Positions 1-10,700 of a stretch of DNA of 58,444 bases are shown one piece after another. The translations under genes were made by a program, and so were the position numbers. The notes beneath the pieces are model-generated. The model did not search any database, was not told where the DNA came from, and worked only from the letters and a program-made list of their open reading frames with translations. Within the stretch, counting starts at the first letter, position 1. Every line of letters starts with the position of its first letter. Origin of the DNA: Pseudomonadota bacterium (GTDB taxonomy: Bacteria; Myxococcota; Myxococcia; Myxococcales; Myxococcaceae); assembly GCA_023426545.1 (NCBI GenBank), contig JAFAAN010000056.1, positions 1 through 58,444 of the forward strand, written 5' to 3'.

Positions 1-24
1 CTGCGTCAGTTGTGTATAAGAGAC
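1..24. other. Nextera (Tn5) sequencing adapter remnant
   Basis: Bases 3-24 match the 3' part of the Illumina Nextera read-1 transposase adapter (GCGTCAG then TGTGTATAAGAGAC of the Tn5 mosaic end) with one mismatch, at base 10 (T for A). Translated forward it gives the familiar artefact peptide MCIRDR; in reverse it gives SYTQLT, fused to the truncated kinase. The match itself is seen directly; that it is untrimmed adapter is inference, but a very strong one. Genomic sequence should be taken to begin at about base 25. Confidence 0.93.
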
Positions 25-1128
25 CGGGCCAGGGCTGGAGCCCCGCGGGGCGCCGCCGCCGGACAGGGGCCTCGCGCGGCCCTGGGACGCCTCGGTGGCC
101 CCCGTCTGCCACGCGGCGAGCTGCTCCTGGAAGGCGGGGGACAGCTCCACCTTGCGGCCCTCGGCGGCCAGCTCCTCGGCGAAGAGGTGGGCCATCAGCT
201 GCGACAGCAGGGTGGGGGTGAAGCGCGGGTTGTCGCGGTACAGCAGCTCCACCAGCGACTCGCTGAGGTCCTTCGCCGTCGGGTAGCGCGCCTCGCGGTC
301 CAGCGCCATGGCGTGGGAGAGGAGGGTCTCCAGCTCCGCGCTGAGGGTGGGGTTGAGCGCGGACGGCGGTTGGTGGTCCCCCACGAGGATGCGGGGCAGG
401 ACGGTGACGAACTCCCCTTCGTAGGGCCGCTTGCCACACACCATCTCGTAGAGGACGACGCCCGCGGCGTACACGTCCGTGCGCGCGTCCAGGTCCTGCC
501 GGCCCTGCGCCTGCTCGGGGGAGAAGTACGGGTACTTGCCCTTCAGCGTGCCGGGAGACGTCTTCGCCTCCACCGCGCTCGTCGCCTTGGCGATGCCGAA
601 GTCGATGACCTTGACCTCGCCCTCGTAGGAGATGAGGACGTTGTCCGGGGACACGTCGCGGTGCACCAGCCCCAGCGGCTGGCCGTCCTCGCCGATGTGG
701 CGGTGCGCGTAGTCCAGGCCGTCACACAGCTTGCTGGCCACGTGGAGCGCCAGGGGCTCCGGGAAGGAGCCCATGCCCATCCGCTGGGCGCGGCGCAGCA
801 CCTTGGACAGGGGCTGGCCGTGCACCAGCTCCATGGCGATGAAGTACTGCCCGTCCACCTCTCCGAAGTCGAAGACCTGCGCGATGTTGCTGTGGCTCAT
901 GCTGGCCACGACGCGCGCCTCCCCGATGAACATCTCGACGAAGTCCGTGTCGTCGACGAAGTGCGGGAGAATCTGCTTGATGACGCAGGGCTTGGTGACG
1001 CCCGCCGCTCCAGTCATCCGGGCGCGGTAGGTGACTGCCATACCTCCCGCCGCAATCTTCGAGAGGAGGACATATTTACCGAAGTGCTGGGGGCTGTTTT
1101 CCGCCACGGCGGGACAGCATACCTTCAT
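1..1128 (-). CDS. Ser/Thr protein kinase, Hanks type (3' truncated by contig end)
   Basis: This is the N-terminal 368 or so residues of an eukaryotic-like serine/threonine kinase. A glycine-rich loop (AAGGMAVTY) lies near residues 26-34, the ATP-binding lysine is in VIKQIL near 51, the catalytic loop HRDVSPDNV starts at H156, and the DFG motif is at D176-G178. The kinase fold should end near residue 290, and the remainder starts a C-terminal region of unknown type. The frame stays open to base 1, but the last 8 codons (ending SYTQLTQ) are sequencing adapter, so the true C-terminus is missing. The ATG at 1128 is preceded by CAGGA at very short spacing, so the start is only moderately supported. 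It is divergent from the next gene. Myxobacteria carry about a hundred such kinases; the substrate cannot be inferred. Confidence 0.9.
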   Translation of the reverse strand, partial: MKVCCPAVAENSPQHFGKYVLLSKIAAGGMAVTYRARMTGAAGVTKPCVIKQILPHFVDDTDFVEMFIGEARVVASMSHSNIAQVFDFGEVDGQYFIAMELVHGQPLSKVLRRAQRMGMGSFPEPLALHVASKLCDGLDYAHRHIGEDGQPLGLVHRDVSPDNVLISYEGEVKVIDFGIAKATSAVEAKTSPGTLKGKYPYFSPEQAQGRQDLDARTDVYAAGVVLYEMVCGKRPYEGEFVTVLPRILVGDHQPPSALNPTLSAELETLLSHAMALDREARYPTAKDLSESLVELLYRDNPRFTPTLLSQLMAHLFAEELAAEGRKVELSPAFQEQLAAWQTGATEASQGRARPLSGGGAPRGSSPGPVSYTQLTQ

Positions 1129-1230
1129 TCCTGAGAAAATCCCGATTCCGGATTGCACTCCATGCAAAGTTTTTCAGGTGTAAGCGGGGTTGGGCCTTCG
1201 CATAACGACGTCGAGAGAGAGGCAGCGCCG

Positions 1231-2394
1231 ATGCTGTTCGAGCCCCCCCCGCGCTCGCGGTGGGCCTCCCTGTCCTTGATGGCGGTCCTGCTGACCTCGA
1301 CGCCGGGGGTGGCCCGTGAGCGGGCTTCCGGCGCGGAGGGACGCTCCGAGGATGCCCCCCTCCAGGCGCCCGCCGCCGTCGCCTCCCCGCCGCCGTCGCG
1401 CCCCGGCTTCCAGCCGCTGGCGGTGCCGGTGGCGCTGGTGCCCGGGCTGCTGTTCCACGGGCTGGGGCCCCTGGTGGCGGGGGACACGCACACGGCGAAG
1501 CGGCTCTTTGCGATGGAGGGCGCGGGCCTGGGGCTCATCGCGCTGGGCGGGGTGCCCATTGCTCTCACGGGGGCGTCGCGGCGCACCATCGCTCCGCTGT
1601 ACGCGGTGACGCTGGCGGGCTTCAGCGTGCTGGGCATCTCCGCGCTGGCCAACCTCTATTCGGTGACGGCGACGGCGTTCGAGCCGGGGGTGGCGCCGCC
1701 CGTGCTGCCTCCGCTGGAGCTGGAGGTGGGCTACCAGTACGTGAATGACGCGGTCTTCGACTACCGCCACTTCGTCTCGGTGGGGGCGCAGGCCCGCTTC
1801 GAATCCCTGCGCCTGCTGGGCGGCGTGCGGGTGGAGCCATCCGAGGGCAACACCCAGGTTCGTCTGGGCGGCGCGTGGCGGCTGCTGGGGGCGCCGGAGC
1901 GCTCGCTGGTGGGGACGGATGGCAGCGCGCTGGACGCGGAGGCTTTCGGCCAGTTCCACCGCTACCCCACGGAGGGCTTCGCCGTCGTCAGCGGCGAGGT
2001 GGCCCTGCGGGGCCGCCTGGCCATGGCGCGCGTCAGCCCGGCGATGGCCGGTTCCTTCGCGGAGGTCAGCCTGGGCACGTCGCTGGAGACCTATACCTAC
2101 CCGGGCGCGGTGAGCGACGGGAACCTGCACGAGCAGCTCCTCTTCACGTTCGGCTACGGCGTGTGGCTGGGCCGGGGCGGACCGTTCCGGGGCGAGGCGA
2201 TGCTCTACTACGACCACCGGAAGGACTCCTTCGCGGGCGGCATCCGCTCCCGGGGCGGCGGCGTCGTCGGGGCCTTCGGCCTGCGGGGCCGGGCGCTGCT
2301 GACGGAGACGTGGGGTGTCGCCGCCGAGGCGCAGGTGGGCGGCGCGCTCGTGGGCCGGCTGTCGTTGCTCCATGCCTTGGGAGGTGCGCGGTGA
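1231..2394 (+). CDS. Hypothetical exported membrane protein with beta-rich C-terminal half
   Basis: The protein has 387 aa from the ATG at 1231, which is preceded by a GAGAGAGAGG purine stretch. I prefer this start because it gives a signal-peptide-like N-terminus (WASLSLMAVLLTSTPGVA). Residues ~55-140 hold two or three hydrophobic segments around a PGLLFHGLGPLVAGDTHTA motif, which I associate with uncharacterised myxobacterial membrane proteins. The C-terminal half has alternating beta-strand-like segments with many Gly and Tyr and could be an outer membrane barrel. Its stop overlaps the start of the metallophosphoesterase lipoprotein, so the two are co-transcribed and possibly act in the same envelope process. 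No enzyme motif is visible. Confidence 0.7.
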   Translation: MLFEPPPRSRWASLSLMAVLLTSTPGVARERASGAEGRSEDAPLQAPAAVASPPPSRPGFQPLAVPVALVPGLLFHGLGPLVAGDTHTAKRLFAMEGAGLGLIALGGVPIALTGASRRTIAPLYAVTLAGFSVLGISALANLYSVTATAFEPGVAPPVLPPLELEVGYQYVNDAVFDYRHFVSVGAQARFESLRLLGGVRVEPSEGNTQVRLGGAWRLLGAPERSLVGTDGSALDAEAFGQFHRYPTEGFAVVSGEVALRGRLAMARVSPAMAGSFAEVSLGTSLETYTYPGAVSDGNLHEQLLFTFGYGVWLGRGGPFRGEAMLYYDHRKDSFAGGIRSRGGGVVGAFGLRGRALLTETWGVAAEAQVGGALVGRLSLLHALGGAR

Positions 2395-3506
2395 TGCGCC
2401 GGGGTGCGAAGGGCTGGGTGCTGGCGGCGCTGGTGACGGCGGGCTGCGGGATGCGGCCCGCGGAGAATCGCGCCATCGTGGACTCGAAGGTGGGGCAGGC
2501 GCAGCAGGGCGGCCTGACGCTGGTGGTGGAGGACGGGCTGGCCTCGGTGCGCGAGCTGACGCCGGGCACGCTGGTGCTGTGGGGCAACGCGCCGGCCTTC
2601 TCCGCCCGCATCGACGTGGGCGCGGAGGCGCCCTCGGACTGGCTGGTGATGGTCCGCAACGCGATGCCGGACGCGGTGCTGGTGGCCGAGGACGCGGCCG
2701 GTGGGCCGCTGGCGCAGGAGTCCCTGCCCCAGGCGCTGCCCACGGTGAAGGTGTGGCGCGTGGCGCTGCGCGCGGGGACGTCGGTGCGGCTGTCCGTGGC
2801 GCCCCCGGACGCCGAGTCCCATGAGCCCTTCCGCTTCCTCGCGCTGGCGGACGTGCAGGAGGCCCTGCCGCGCGTCGGGGACATCTACGCGCGCATGCGG
2901 CGCGACGACGCGGCGCGCTTCATCCTCTTCGCGGGGGACCTCACGTCGTCGGGCACGCGCGAGGAGCTGCTGGAGTTCCAGGAGCGGCTGGAGGCCGGCT
3001 CGCGGGTGCCGCTGTACGCCACGCTGGGCAACCACGAGACGTTCACCCGCGACGCGGCCGAGTACCACGCGCTGGTGGGCCGCGGCAGCCAGAGCTTCGT
3101 CTTCAAGGGCGTGCGCTTCTCGGTGGTGGACTCCAGCAACGGCACGCTGGATCCGGCGGTGGAGGAGCAGCTCGAAGGCTGGCTGGCGTCCAGCCGCGAC
3201 GGCACGCACGTGGTGGCCATGCACGTGCCGCCGCAGGACCCGGTGGGCCTGCGCGGCGGAGGCTTCGCGAGCCGGGGCGAGGCGGCGGGGCTGGTGGGGA
3301 AGATGGCGCGCGCGGGCGTGGACCTCACGCTCTACGGGCACATCCACTCCTACTATTCGTTCACCAACGCGGGCATCCCCGCCTTCATCTCCGGCGGTGG
3401 CGGCGCGATTCCGGAGACGTTCGACGGGGTGGGCCGGCACTACCTGTCCGTGGACGTGGGCGCGGACGAGGGGCTGCGGCAGGTGGCGCTGGTGCGCGTG
3501 GATTGA
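2394..3506 (+). CDS. Calcineurin-like metallophosphoesterase lipoprotein
   Basis: This is a 370 aa protein. A short N-terminal signal ends in a lipobox-like LVTAGC with Cys18, so it is probably lipid-anchored in the envelope. Residues ~30-145 form a beta-rich N-terminal domain. The metallophosphatase domain follows, with the full dimetal signature: D153, GD at 181-182, GNHE with N213/H214, H277, and GHIH with H316/H318. This arrangement is typical of phosphodiesterases and purple-acid-phosphatase-like enzymes; the substrate is unknown. The start ATG overlaps the preceding stop (GTGATG), which indicates translational coupling. An ATG further upstream in the same frame lies inside the previous gene and was not used. 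Confidence 0.88.
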   Translation: MRRGAKGWVLAALVTAGCGMRPAENRAIVDSKVGQAQQGGLTLVVEDGLASVRELTPGTLVLWGNAPAFSARIDVGAEAPSDWLVMVRNAMPDAVLVAEDAAGGPLAQESLPQALPTVKVWRVALRAGTSVRLSVAPPDAESHEPFRFLALADVQEALPRVGDIYARMRRDDAARFILFAGDLTSSGTREELLEFQERLEAGSRVPLYATLGNHETFTRDAAEYHALVGRGSQSFVFKGVRFSVVDSSNGTLDPAVEEQLEGWLASSRDGTHVVAMHVPPQDPVGLRGGGFASRGEAAGLVGKMARAGVDLTLYGHIHSYYSFTNAGIPAFISGGGGAIPETFDGVGRHYLSVDVGADEGLRQVALVRVD

Positions 3507-3602
3507 TCACACAGAGGCTGTTCGAGCATACCCTCTTGATCTGACACTGAACATCTGGGCAGATAGGGGCCACCTTCCCGCAAGGAGCCAGGAGGCCCGC
3601 CC

Positions 3603-4115
3603 ATGTTCGACTCGAACGAGAACGACCCCATTTCCCCGGCGCTGCGCGCGCTGCTCGAGCTGTTCGCCACGGAGCTGGCGGAGGTTCGCTTTCCGGACAT
3701 GAACGGCGACGTGCTGGACGCCGCGGCCGAGCAGGTGCGGGAGAAGGCAGAGGCCCTGGCGCGCGCCCAGGCGGCGCTGGAGGCCGCGCGGCAGGCGCTG
3801 CAGGAGAGCCAGGAGGCGCTGCTCCAGAAGGGGCAGCGGGCGCTGGCGTACGCGCGCGTCTTCTCCGAGGAGAACCCGGAGCTGAGCGCGCGCCTGGACG
3901 GCATCCAGCTCCCGCGGCCGGCGCGCAAGGGCGCCCGGGCGGACGACGCGGCCAGCGCTGCGCAGGGGAACGAGGAGAACGCGCCCCGCCGCCGGGGACG
4001 GCCGCCCAAGGCCCGCGCCGCCGCGGGCGCGTCGCTGTTCGCGGACGGCGCCACGCCGGAGGCGCTCGCCGCCGCGGCGCACCAGACGGGCAACGGCATG
4101 TTGTCCGAGGCCTGA
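3603..4115 (+). CDS. Coiled-coil protein with AT-hook-like motif
   Basis: This is a 170 aa soluble protein with a strong Shine-Dalgarno (AGGAGG about 9 nt upstream). Residues ~40-85 are a long Ala/Glu/Gln-rich helix with heptad character, a probable coiled coil. Near residue 125 there is a basic PRRRGRPPKAR segment, a good match to the AT-hook core GRP flanked by basic residues, so minor-groove DNA binding is plausible. The tail is Ala-rich and low in complexity. I do not recognise a characterised family; a nucleoid-associated or regulatory role is inference from the AT-hook alone. It is convergent with the alcohol dehydrogenase, with 10 bp between stops. Confidence 0.72.
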   Translation: MFDSNENDPISPALRALLELFATELAEVRFPDMNGDVLDAAAEQVREKAEALARAQAALEAARQALQESQEALLQKGQRALAYARVFSEENPELSARLDGIQLPRPARKGARADDAASAAQGNEENAPRRRGRPPKARAAAGASLFADGATPEALAAAAHQTGNGMLSEA

Positions 4116-4125
4116 GCGGCCCGCG

Positions 4126-5298
4126 TCAGTTGGGCAGGAACACCGCCCGGACGCAGCCGTCCTGCTTCTTCTTGAAGAGCTCGTAAGCCCTGGGCGCGTC
4201 CTCCAGGGAGAACCGGTGGGTGGCGAGGAAGGACGGGTCCAGCTCGCCCTTCACCACGTGCTCCATCAGGCGCGGCAGGTACTTCTGGCCGTGCTGCTGC
4301 GCGGAGCGGACGGTGAGGCCCTTGTTCATGATGGCGCCCATGGGGAACGCATCCATGAGGCCGTAGACGCCCAGCACGGACAGCGTGCCGCCCTTGCGGC
4401 ACGCGAGGACGGCCTGCCGCAGCGCCTGGCCCCGGTCCGTATGGAGGCGCAGCGCCTGCTTTGCGCGCTCATACGCGTAGCCCACGCCCGTGCCGTGCGC
4501 CTCCATGCCCACCGCGTCGATGCACGCGTCCGGGCCGCGTCCGCCGGTCAGCTCCTTCAGCACGTCGAGGACGCTGTCCACTTCCTCGTAGCTGATGGTC
4601 TCCGCGCCCACCTTCTCCCGCGCCAGCTTCAGGCGCTCGGGGAAGCGGTCGATGCCAATCACCCGCTCGGCGCCGAGGAGGAAGGCGGCCTTCTGCGCCA
4701 TCAGCCCCACGCCGCCGCAGCCCCACACGGCCACCGTCTGGCCCGGCTGGATGTCACAGAAGTCCGCGCCCATGTAGCCGGTGGGCGCGGCGTCCGAGAG
4801 GAACAGGGCCTGCTCGTCCCTCACGCCGTCGGGCACCTTGAAGCAGTCGGTGTCCGCGTGGGGCACGCGGACGTACTGCGCATGCGCGCCCGCATAGCCG
4901 CCGAAGGCGTGGGTGTAGCCGTAGATGCCAGCCGTCTGGTAGCCCAGCAGCGGCTCCTGCAGCTCGCCCTTGGGGTTGGTGTTGTCGCAGAGGGACCAGA
5001 GGTCGTGCTCGCAGTACCAGCAGCTGCCGCAGCAGATGAAGGACGGGACGACGACGCGGTCGCCCACGCGGACCTCCTTCACCGCGGGGCCCGTCTCGAC
5101 GACCTCGCCCATGAACTCGTGGCCGATGACGTCGCCCTTGCGCATCGTCGGGATGTAGCCGTCGATGAAGTGCAGGTCGGAGCCGCAGGTGGTGGACATC
5201 GTCACGTGGAGGATGGCGTCGTGGGGGTTGACGATGCGCGGGTCGCCCACCGTCTCCACGCCCAGGTCGTTGATTCCGTTCCAGCAGAGTGCGCGCAT
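4126..5298 (-). CDS. Zinc-dependent alcohol dehydrogenase, formaldehyde dehydrogenase-like
   Basis: This 390 aa medium-chain dehydrogenase has the catalytic zinc ligands at C38 and H60-E61 (GHEF), structural zinc cysteines at C90, C93, C96 and C104, and a Rossmann glycine motif (GCGGVGLM) near residue 195. The insertion between the zinc domain and the Rossmann fold, and the C-terminal half, resemble the glutathione-independent formaldehyde dehydrogenase subgroup (FdhA-like), which oxidises aldehydes with a tightly bound NAD. The true substrate cannot be read from the sequence. It lies 11 bp downstream of an SRPBCC protein on the same strand and is surely co-transcribed with it; that pairing recurs in other bacteria. 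Confidence 0.92.
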   Translation of the reverse strand: MRALCWNGINDLGVETVGDPRIVNPHDAILHVTMSTTCGSDLHFIDGYIPTMRKGDVIGHEFMGEVVETGPAVKEVRVGDRVVVPSFICCGSCWYCEHDLWSLCDNTNPKGELQEPLLGYQTAGIYGYTHAFGGYAGAHAQYVRVPHADTDCFKVPDGVRDEQALFLSDAAPTGYMGADFCDIQPGQTVAVWGCGGVGLMAQKAAFLLGAERVIGIDRFPERLKLAREKVGAETISYEEVDSVLDVLKELTGGRGPDACIDAVGMEAHGTGVGYAYERAKQALRLHTDRGQALRQAVLACRKGGTLSVLGVYGLMDAFPMGAIMNKGLTVRSAQQHGQKYLPRLMEHVVKGELDPSFLATHRFSLEDAPRAYELFKKKQDGCVRAVFLPN

Positions 5299-5309
5299 GG
5301 ACAGGTCCC

Positions 5310-6107
5310 TCAGGAGGCGTAGCCGCCCTCGCGAGCGGCGGGGTTGGGCCGGGTGGTGGGAATCTCGCCCGTCTCGACGAGGCTCTTGAAGCGCTTGAGG
5401 GCCTTGAGCGCGAGCGCGGCGGGCACCGCGCCCAGCAGCTTCACGGCCTTCTCGCCCACGACGCCGCCCGGCGGGTCGAACACGAAGCGCAGCGTCACCT
5501 CCGTGCCCCAGTCCCGGGGGGCGCGGCGGAAGCGCACCCAGCCTTCGTTGGGCAGCTCCGTGTCGCCCATGGACTCCCAGCGCAGCAGCTCACCGGGGTG
5601 CTCCTCCACCACCTTCGCGTCCCATTCCAGGGCCTTGCCGAACACGCCCGGCACCTTCCAGTGTTGCTGCCCGGCGCGGGGAGACGTCACGTCGGCGAAG
5701 TGCCCCATGACCTGATTCAGCGTCTCCGCGTCCAGCCAGCGGCGGTAGAGCGCGTCCGGCGCGCCGTTGATGGTGAGGGAGCGCTGGAGCACCGTCAGCT
5801 CGACCTGGGCGCCCTGGCCACGCTGACGGCGGAGCGTGCGGACGGTGATGCCGTGCTTGCGGACCTGGGGCTCTGGCTCGGACCGGGTGCCGCGGAAGAG
5901 CAGCCCGCCCCCGGCGAGCGCCATGGCCACGCCTCCCAGCCTGCCGCGGCGGAGGCCCAGCGTGAGGAGCGCGCCACCCACCAGCGCGGAGGCGAGCTGC
6001 GGGAGGCGGTCATCCGGGGAGAGGCGCCCGTCCCGGCGCCCCGGGAGGACGCGCCGCGGTGGCGCGGTGGGGGAGAGGGCTCCCGGCTGCGGAATCGTGT
6101 CGCTCAT
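5310..6107 (-). CDS. SRPBCC (polyketide cyclase/dehydrase-like) protein with N-terminal membrane segment
   Basis: The protein has 265 aa from the ATG at 6107, which has an AGGAG Shine-Dalgarno 8 nt upstream; longer in-frame extensions lack one. Residues ~35-75 are a Gly/Ala/Leu-rich hydrophobic stretch resembling the small DUF2892 membrane domain. Residues ~100-240 are a START-like SRPBCC domain with the pattern of a helix, LYRRWLDAETLNQVMGHF, followed by strands containing WxxxVVEEHPGELLRWES. Such proteins bind lipids or hydrophobic ligands at the membrane. The alcohol dehydrogenase follows directly. The ligand is unknown. Confidence 0.83.
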   Translation of the reverse strand: MSDTIPQPGALSPTAPPRRVLPGRRDGRLSPDDRLPQLASALVGGALLTLGLRRGRLGGVAMALAGGGLLFRGTRSEPEPQVRKHGITVRTLRRQRGQGAQVELTVLQRSLTINGAPDALYRRWLDAETLNQVMGHFADVTSPRAGQQHWKVPGVFGKALEWDAKVVEEHPGELLRWESMGDTELPNEGWVRFRRAPRDWGTEVTLRFVFDPPGGVVGEKAVKLLGAVPAALALKALKRFKSLVETGEIPTTRPNPAAREGGYAS

Positions 6108-6361
6108 GGCGCTGGCTCCTCCAGGGCGGGCAGGAGTCGGACCCGCCCCCGGAAACGTTGGGGGAGCCTGGGGGGATGACAACCCCGAGGGCCCGGGCCG
6201 CGCGAGGCGGGGTGCCCAGGGGCCGCCAGGAGGAAAGGCCACGGCCCGGCCGGGTGTCGTCGCCGGAGCCCCCCTCCGCGCGCCGCACTCGACCGGGCCA
6301 TGGGACCGGGACCTCCGCTCGCGTCACGCGGAGGCGCCCGGCTCAGCTCGGCGAAGGAGCC

Positions 6362-7750
<1,389 letters not shown>

Positions 7751-7771
7751 GGAGGGGCTTCCTTCTGCGGG

Positions 7772-10700
7772 TTAGAGGGTCCAGCCCAGCGACGCGCTGA
7801 AGGACACGCCGGGCTTGTATGTCTGGACGGTCACCGACTCCTGACGGAGCGTGACGGACGAATCGAGGAGGTTGGCCGCGGTGAGCTTGAGCTGCGCGGC
7901 GCCGAGCTGCTGGGTCAGCGAGATGTCCACGCGGTGGAAGGGCTGCTCGTAGATGTCCGGCAGGCCCTGGACGCCCACCTCGCTGATGCGGCGGCCGTAG
8001 ACGTTGTAGAGGACGGTGAGCTCGGTGCCGCTCTCCGGGCGCGAGTAGCCGAGGTTGAGGTTGACCACGTACGGAGACTGCCCCTGGAGGGGGCGGTTGC
8101 GGTTCGTCTGCGCGCCCACCACGCTGGGGTCGCCCAGGTCCACGTCGGACCGGATGAGCGTGAGATTGGCGCCCACGCGGAGGGACTTCAGCGACTCGGT
8201 GAGCCGGGCGAGCGACGCGCGGGCCTCCAGCTCCACGCCGTAGGTGTTGGCGCCCGCGGCGTTCTCGAAGCCGAGGTCGCCGGACTCGGGGTTGCGGATG
8301 ACGCGCTCGATGGGGTCCTGGAAGCGCTTGTAGAAGGCGCTGGCGGCCAGCACCTCGCTCTCACCCGCGAACCACTCGACGCGCGCATCGATGTTGTGGA
8401 TGCGCGTCTGGAGCAGGTCCGGGTTGCCGGACACGTTCCGGCGGCGCACGAAGTCGAAGTAGATGAAGGGCGCCAGCTCGCGGAAGGTGGGCCGCGCCAG
8501 CGTGTAGCTGTAGCCGGCGCGCAGGTTCACGGTGGGCGTCAGCGCGTAGATGGCGTTGAGGGCCGGCAGCAGGTTCGTGTACTCGGCGCGGTTCTCCGTG
8601 CCGGCGGCGCCGGTGTACGGGTCCTTGAGCGTGAGCTGCTGGGTGGAGGACTCCACGCGCACGCCGCCCACCAGACGGAGGGCGGCCAGCGGCTGGGCGT
8701 CCGCGGACACGTAGCCGGAGAAGATGCCCAGGTACGCGTCATACGCGTCGTCCGGACGGGTGTTCTCGCGCACGCGGATGGCGCTGCCCAGGTTCTCCGG
8801 GGCGAAGAGCTGCTCGGGCGCCAGGGTGCGGTCCACCGGCGTGGTGCCCAGCAGGTAGCGGAAGCGGCGGGCGCCGAAGTCGCGGAAGGACACCTGGGTG
8901 AGGCCACCGACCTTCAGCCGGACGGCGGAGAAGGGGACGGTGATGTTGAGGCTCCCGCCGGTGGACGTCTCGCCCAGCTCCGCGAAGAAGCGCTCACCGC
9001 TGTTGGGCTGGTTGGGGAAGGTGGGCGTGCCCGACGGCGTGGAGAGGCTGTCGCTGTAGAGGGTGTCGCGGGTGTCCGGCTCGTCGCGGTCCACGCGGGA
9101 CACGTTGGCCTGCCAGTCCAACTCCGCGTCCGCCAGCAGGCCCAGGCGGTGGAAGCCCCGGAGCTGGTTGAAGAAGAGCTGCCGGCTGACGAACTGGAGG
9201 CGCGTGCTCTCGTAGCGCTCGCCGCGGACGATGTTGCTGCCGCGCGCGGTGAAGGTGCGGGTGTCGGTGCCGCGGGTATAGAGGCCGAACCAGGTCAGCT
9301 CGTTGTCCCGGTCCAGCTGGAAGCCCACGCTGCCCAGGCCGCTGAGGCTGGCCGTCTCGAAGCCCTGCGTGCTGCGCGCCGCGTCGCGGGCGTTGAGGGC
9401 CCCCGTCTCGTCCCGGTCCGCGCGAGCGAAGGAGCCTTCCTGCACGCCGTCGCGGTGGCCGTAGCTGGCGCTGGCCAGGTAGCCCAGGCGGCTGTTGCCG
9501 AAGCGCAGCGTGTCACCCACGGACACGCCCAGGCCCATGTTGGGGAGCGCCGTGGCGCGGCGCGCCTGCCAGATGTTGGGGAAGCTGCGGTACTGCTGGG
9601 TCAGCACCTCGCTGGACTCACCGGAGCTGCCCAGCCCCGCGTCGCGCGGGATGGCGTTGGGGAGCTGGCGGCTGCTGCTGGGGAAGCCCAGGTCCTCGAA
9701 GAAGCCGCCCTGGGCCTGGGTGTTGCGCTCGCGGAACGTCGTCACGGAGTCGCCGCCCAGCGTGAGGCGCGGCTTGACCTCGAACTCGCTCGGGTAGGAG
9801 TGGGTCTCGATGAGCAGCGTGCCGCCGCCGAAGGTGCCGGGCAGGTCCGGGGTGTAGCTCTTCACCACGTTGAGGTTGGCCAGCAGGCTGGTGGGGAAGA
9901 TGTCCAGCGGGACGCTGGGCTCGTCTGGCTCCGGGCTGGGCAGCAGCGCGCCGTTGAGCAGCGTGGTGCTGTAGCGGCCCCCCAGGCCGCGCAGCAGCAC
10001 GTAGCGGCCGTCCACCACGGTGGCGCTCACCACGCGCTTCACGGCGTCGGAGGCGCTGGAGTCCGGCGTGCGGGCAATCTCCTGCGCGCTGATGGCGTCG
10101 GACACGGCGGCGGCCTTCTTGCGCTCCTGGAGCAGCGCGCCCTCGGCCCGGCGGTCCGCGCGGGCCTCGACGACGACCTCCTGCACCGCGCCTTCATCCG
10201 CGCTGAGCGCGACGTCCAGCTTCGTCGCCTTGCCTTGCGTCACCACGACGCCGGTGATTCGGCGGCCCTGGTACACGTCATAGAAGACGCGCAGGTCGTA
10301 TTTCCCGGGCGGCAGCGGCACCCGGTAGAAGCCGTCCAGGTCGGTGAGCACCTGCTTCTGCGCGCCCGCCACGACCTTCACCGTGGCCTCGATGAGGCCC
10401 TCGCCGTTCGTCGCGTCCGTCACGCGGCCATGGATGCCGGTGAAGCCCGGGGGCGGGACGGAGGACTCCGCGAGCATCTCGTCGTCGCCCATGCCCTCGG
10501 CGCTCACGGCACCGTCATCGGCGGGCACGGTGGGCTGCTGCGCGGTGGGCGCCGGCACGACATCGGGCTGCTGCGCGGAAGGAACAGCGGCGGTGGGCGG
10601 AGCGGTAATCTCAGACAGCTGCGCGGCGGGCGCCGCGATGTCATCCGGAGACGACGGTTGGGTTTCCTCGGGTTCGGGGAGCGGTTGCGTGACGGGGTCG

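Noticed and set aside
10..1134. 374-codon plus-strand ORF beginning MCIRDR
   Set aside because: It is the antisense of the Ser/Thr kinase, and its first residues are translated sequencing adapter.
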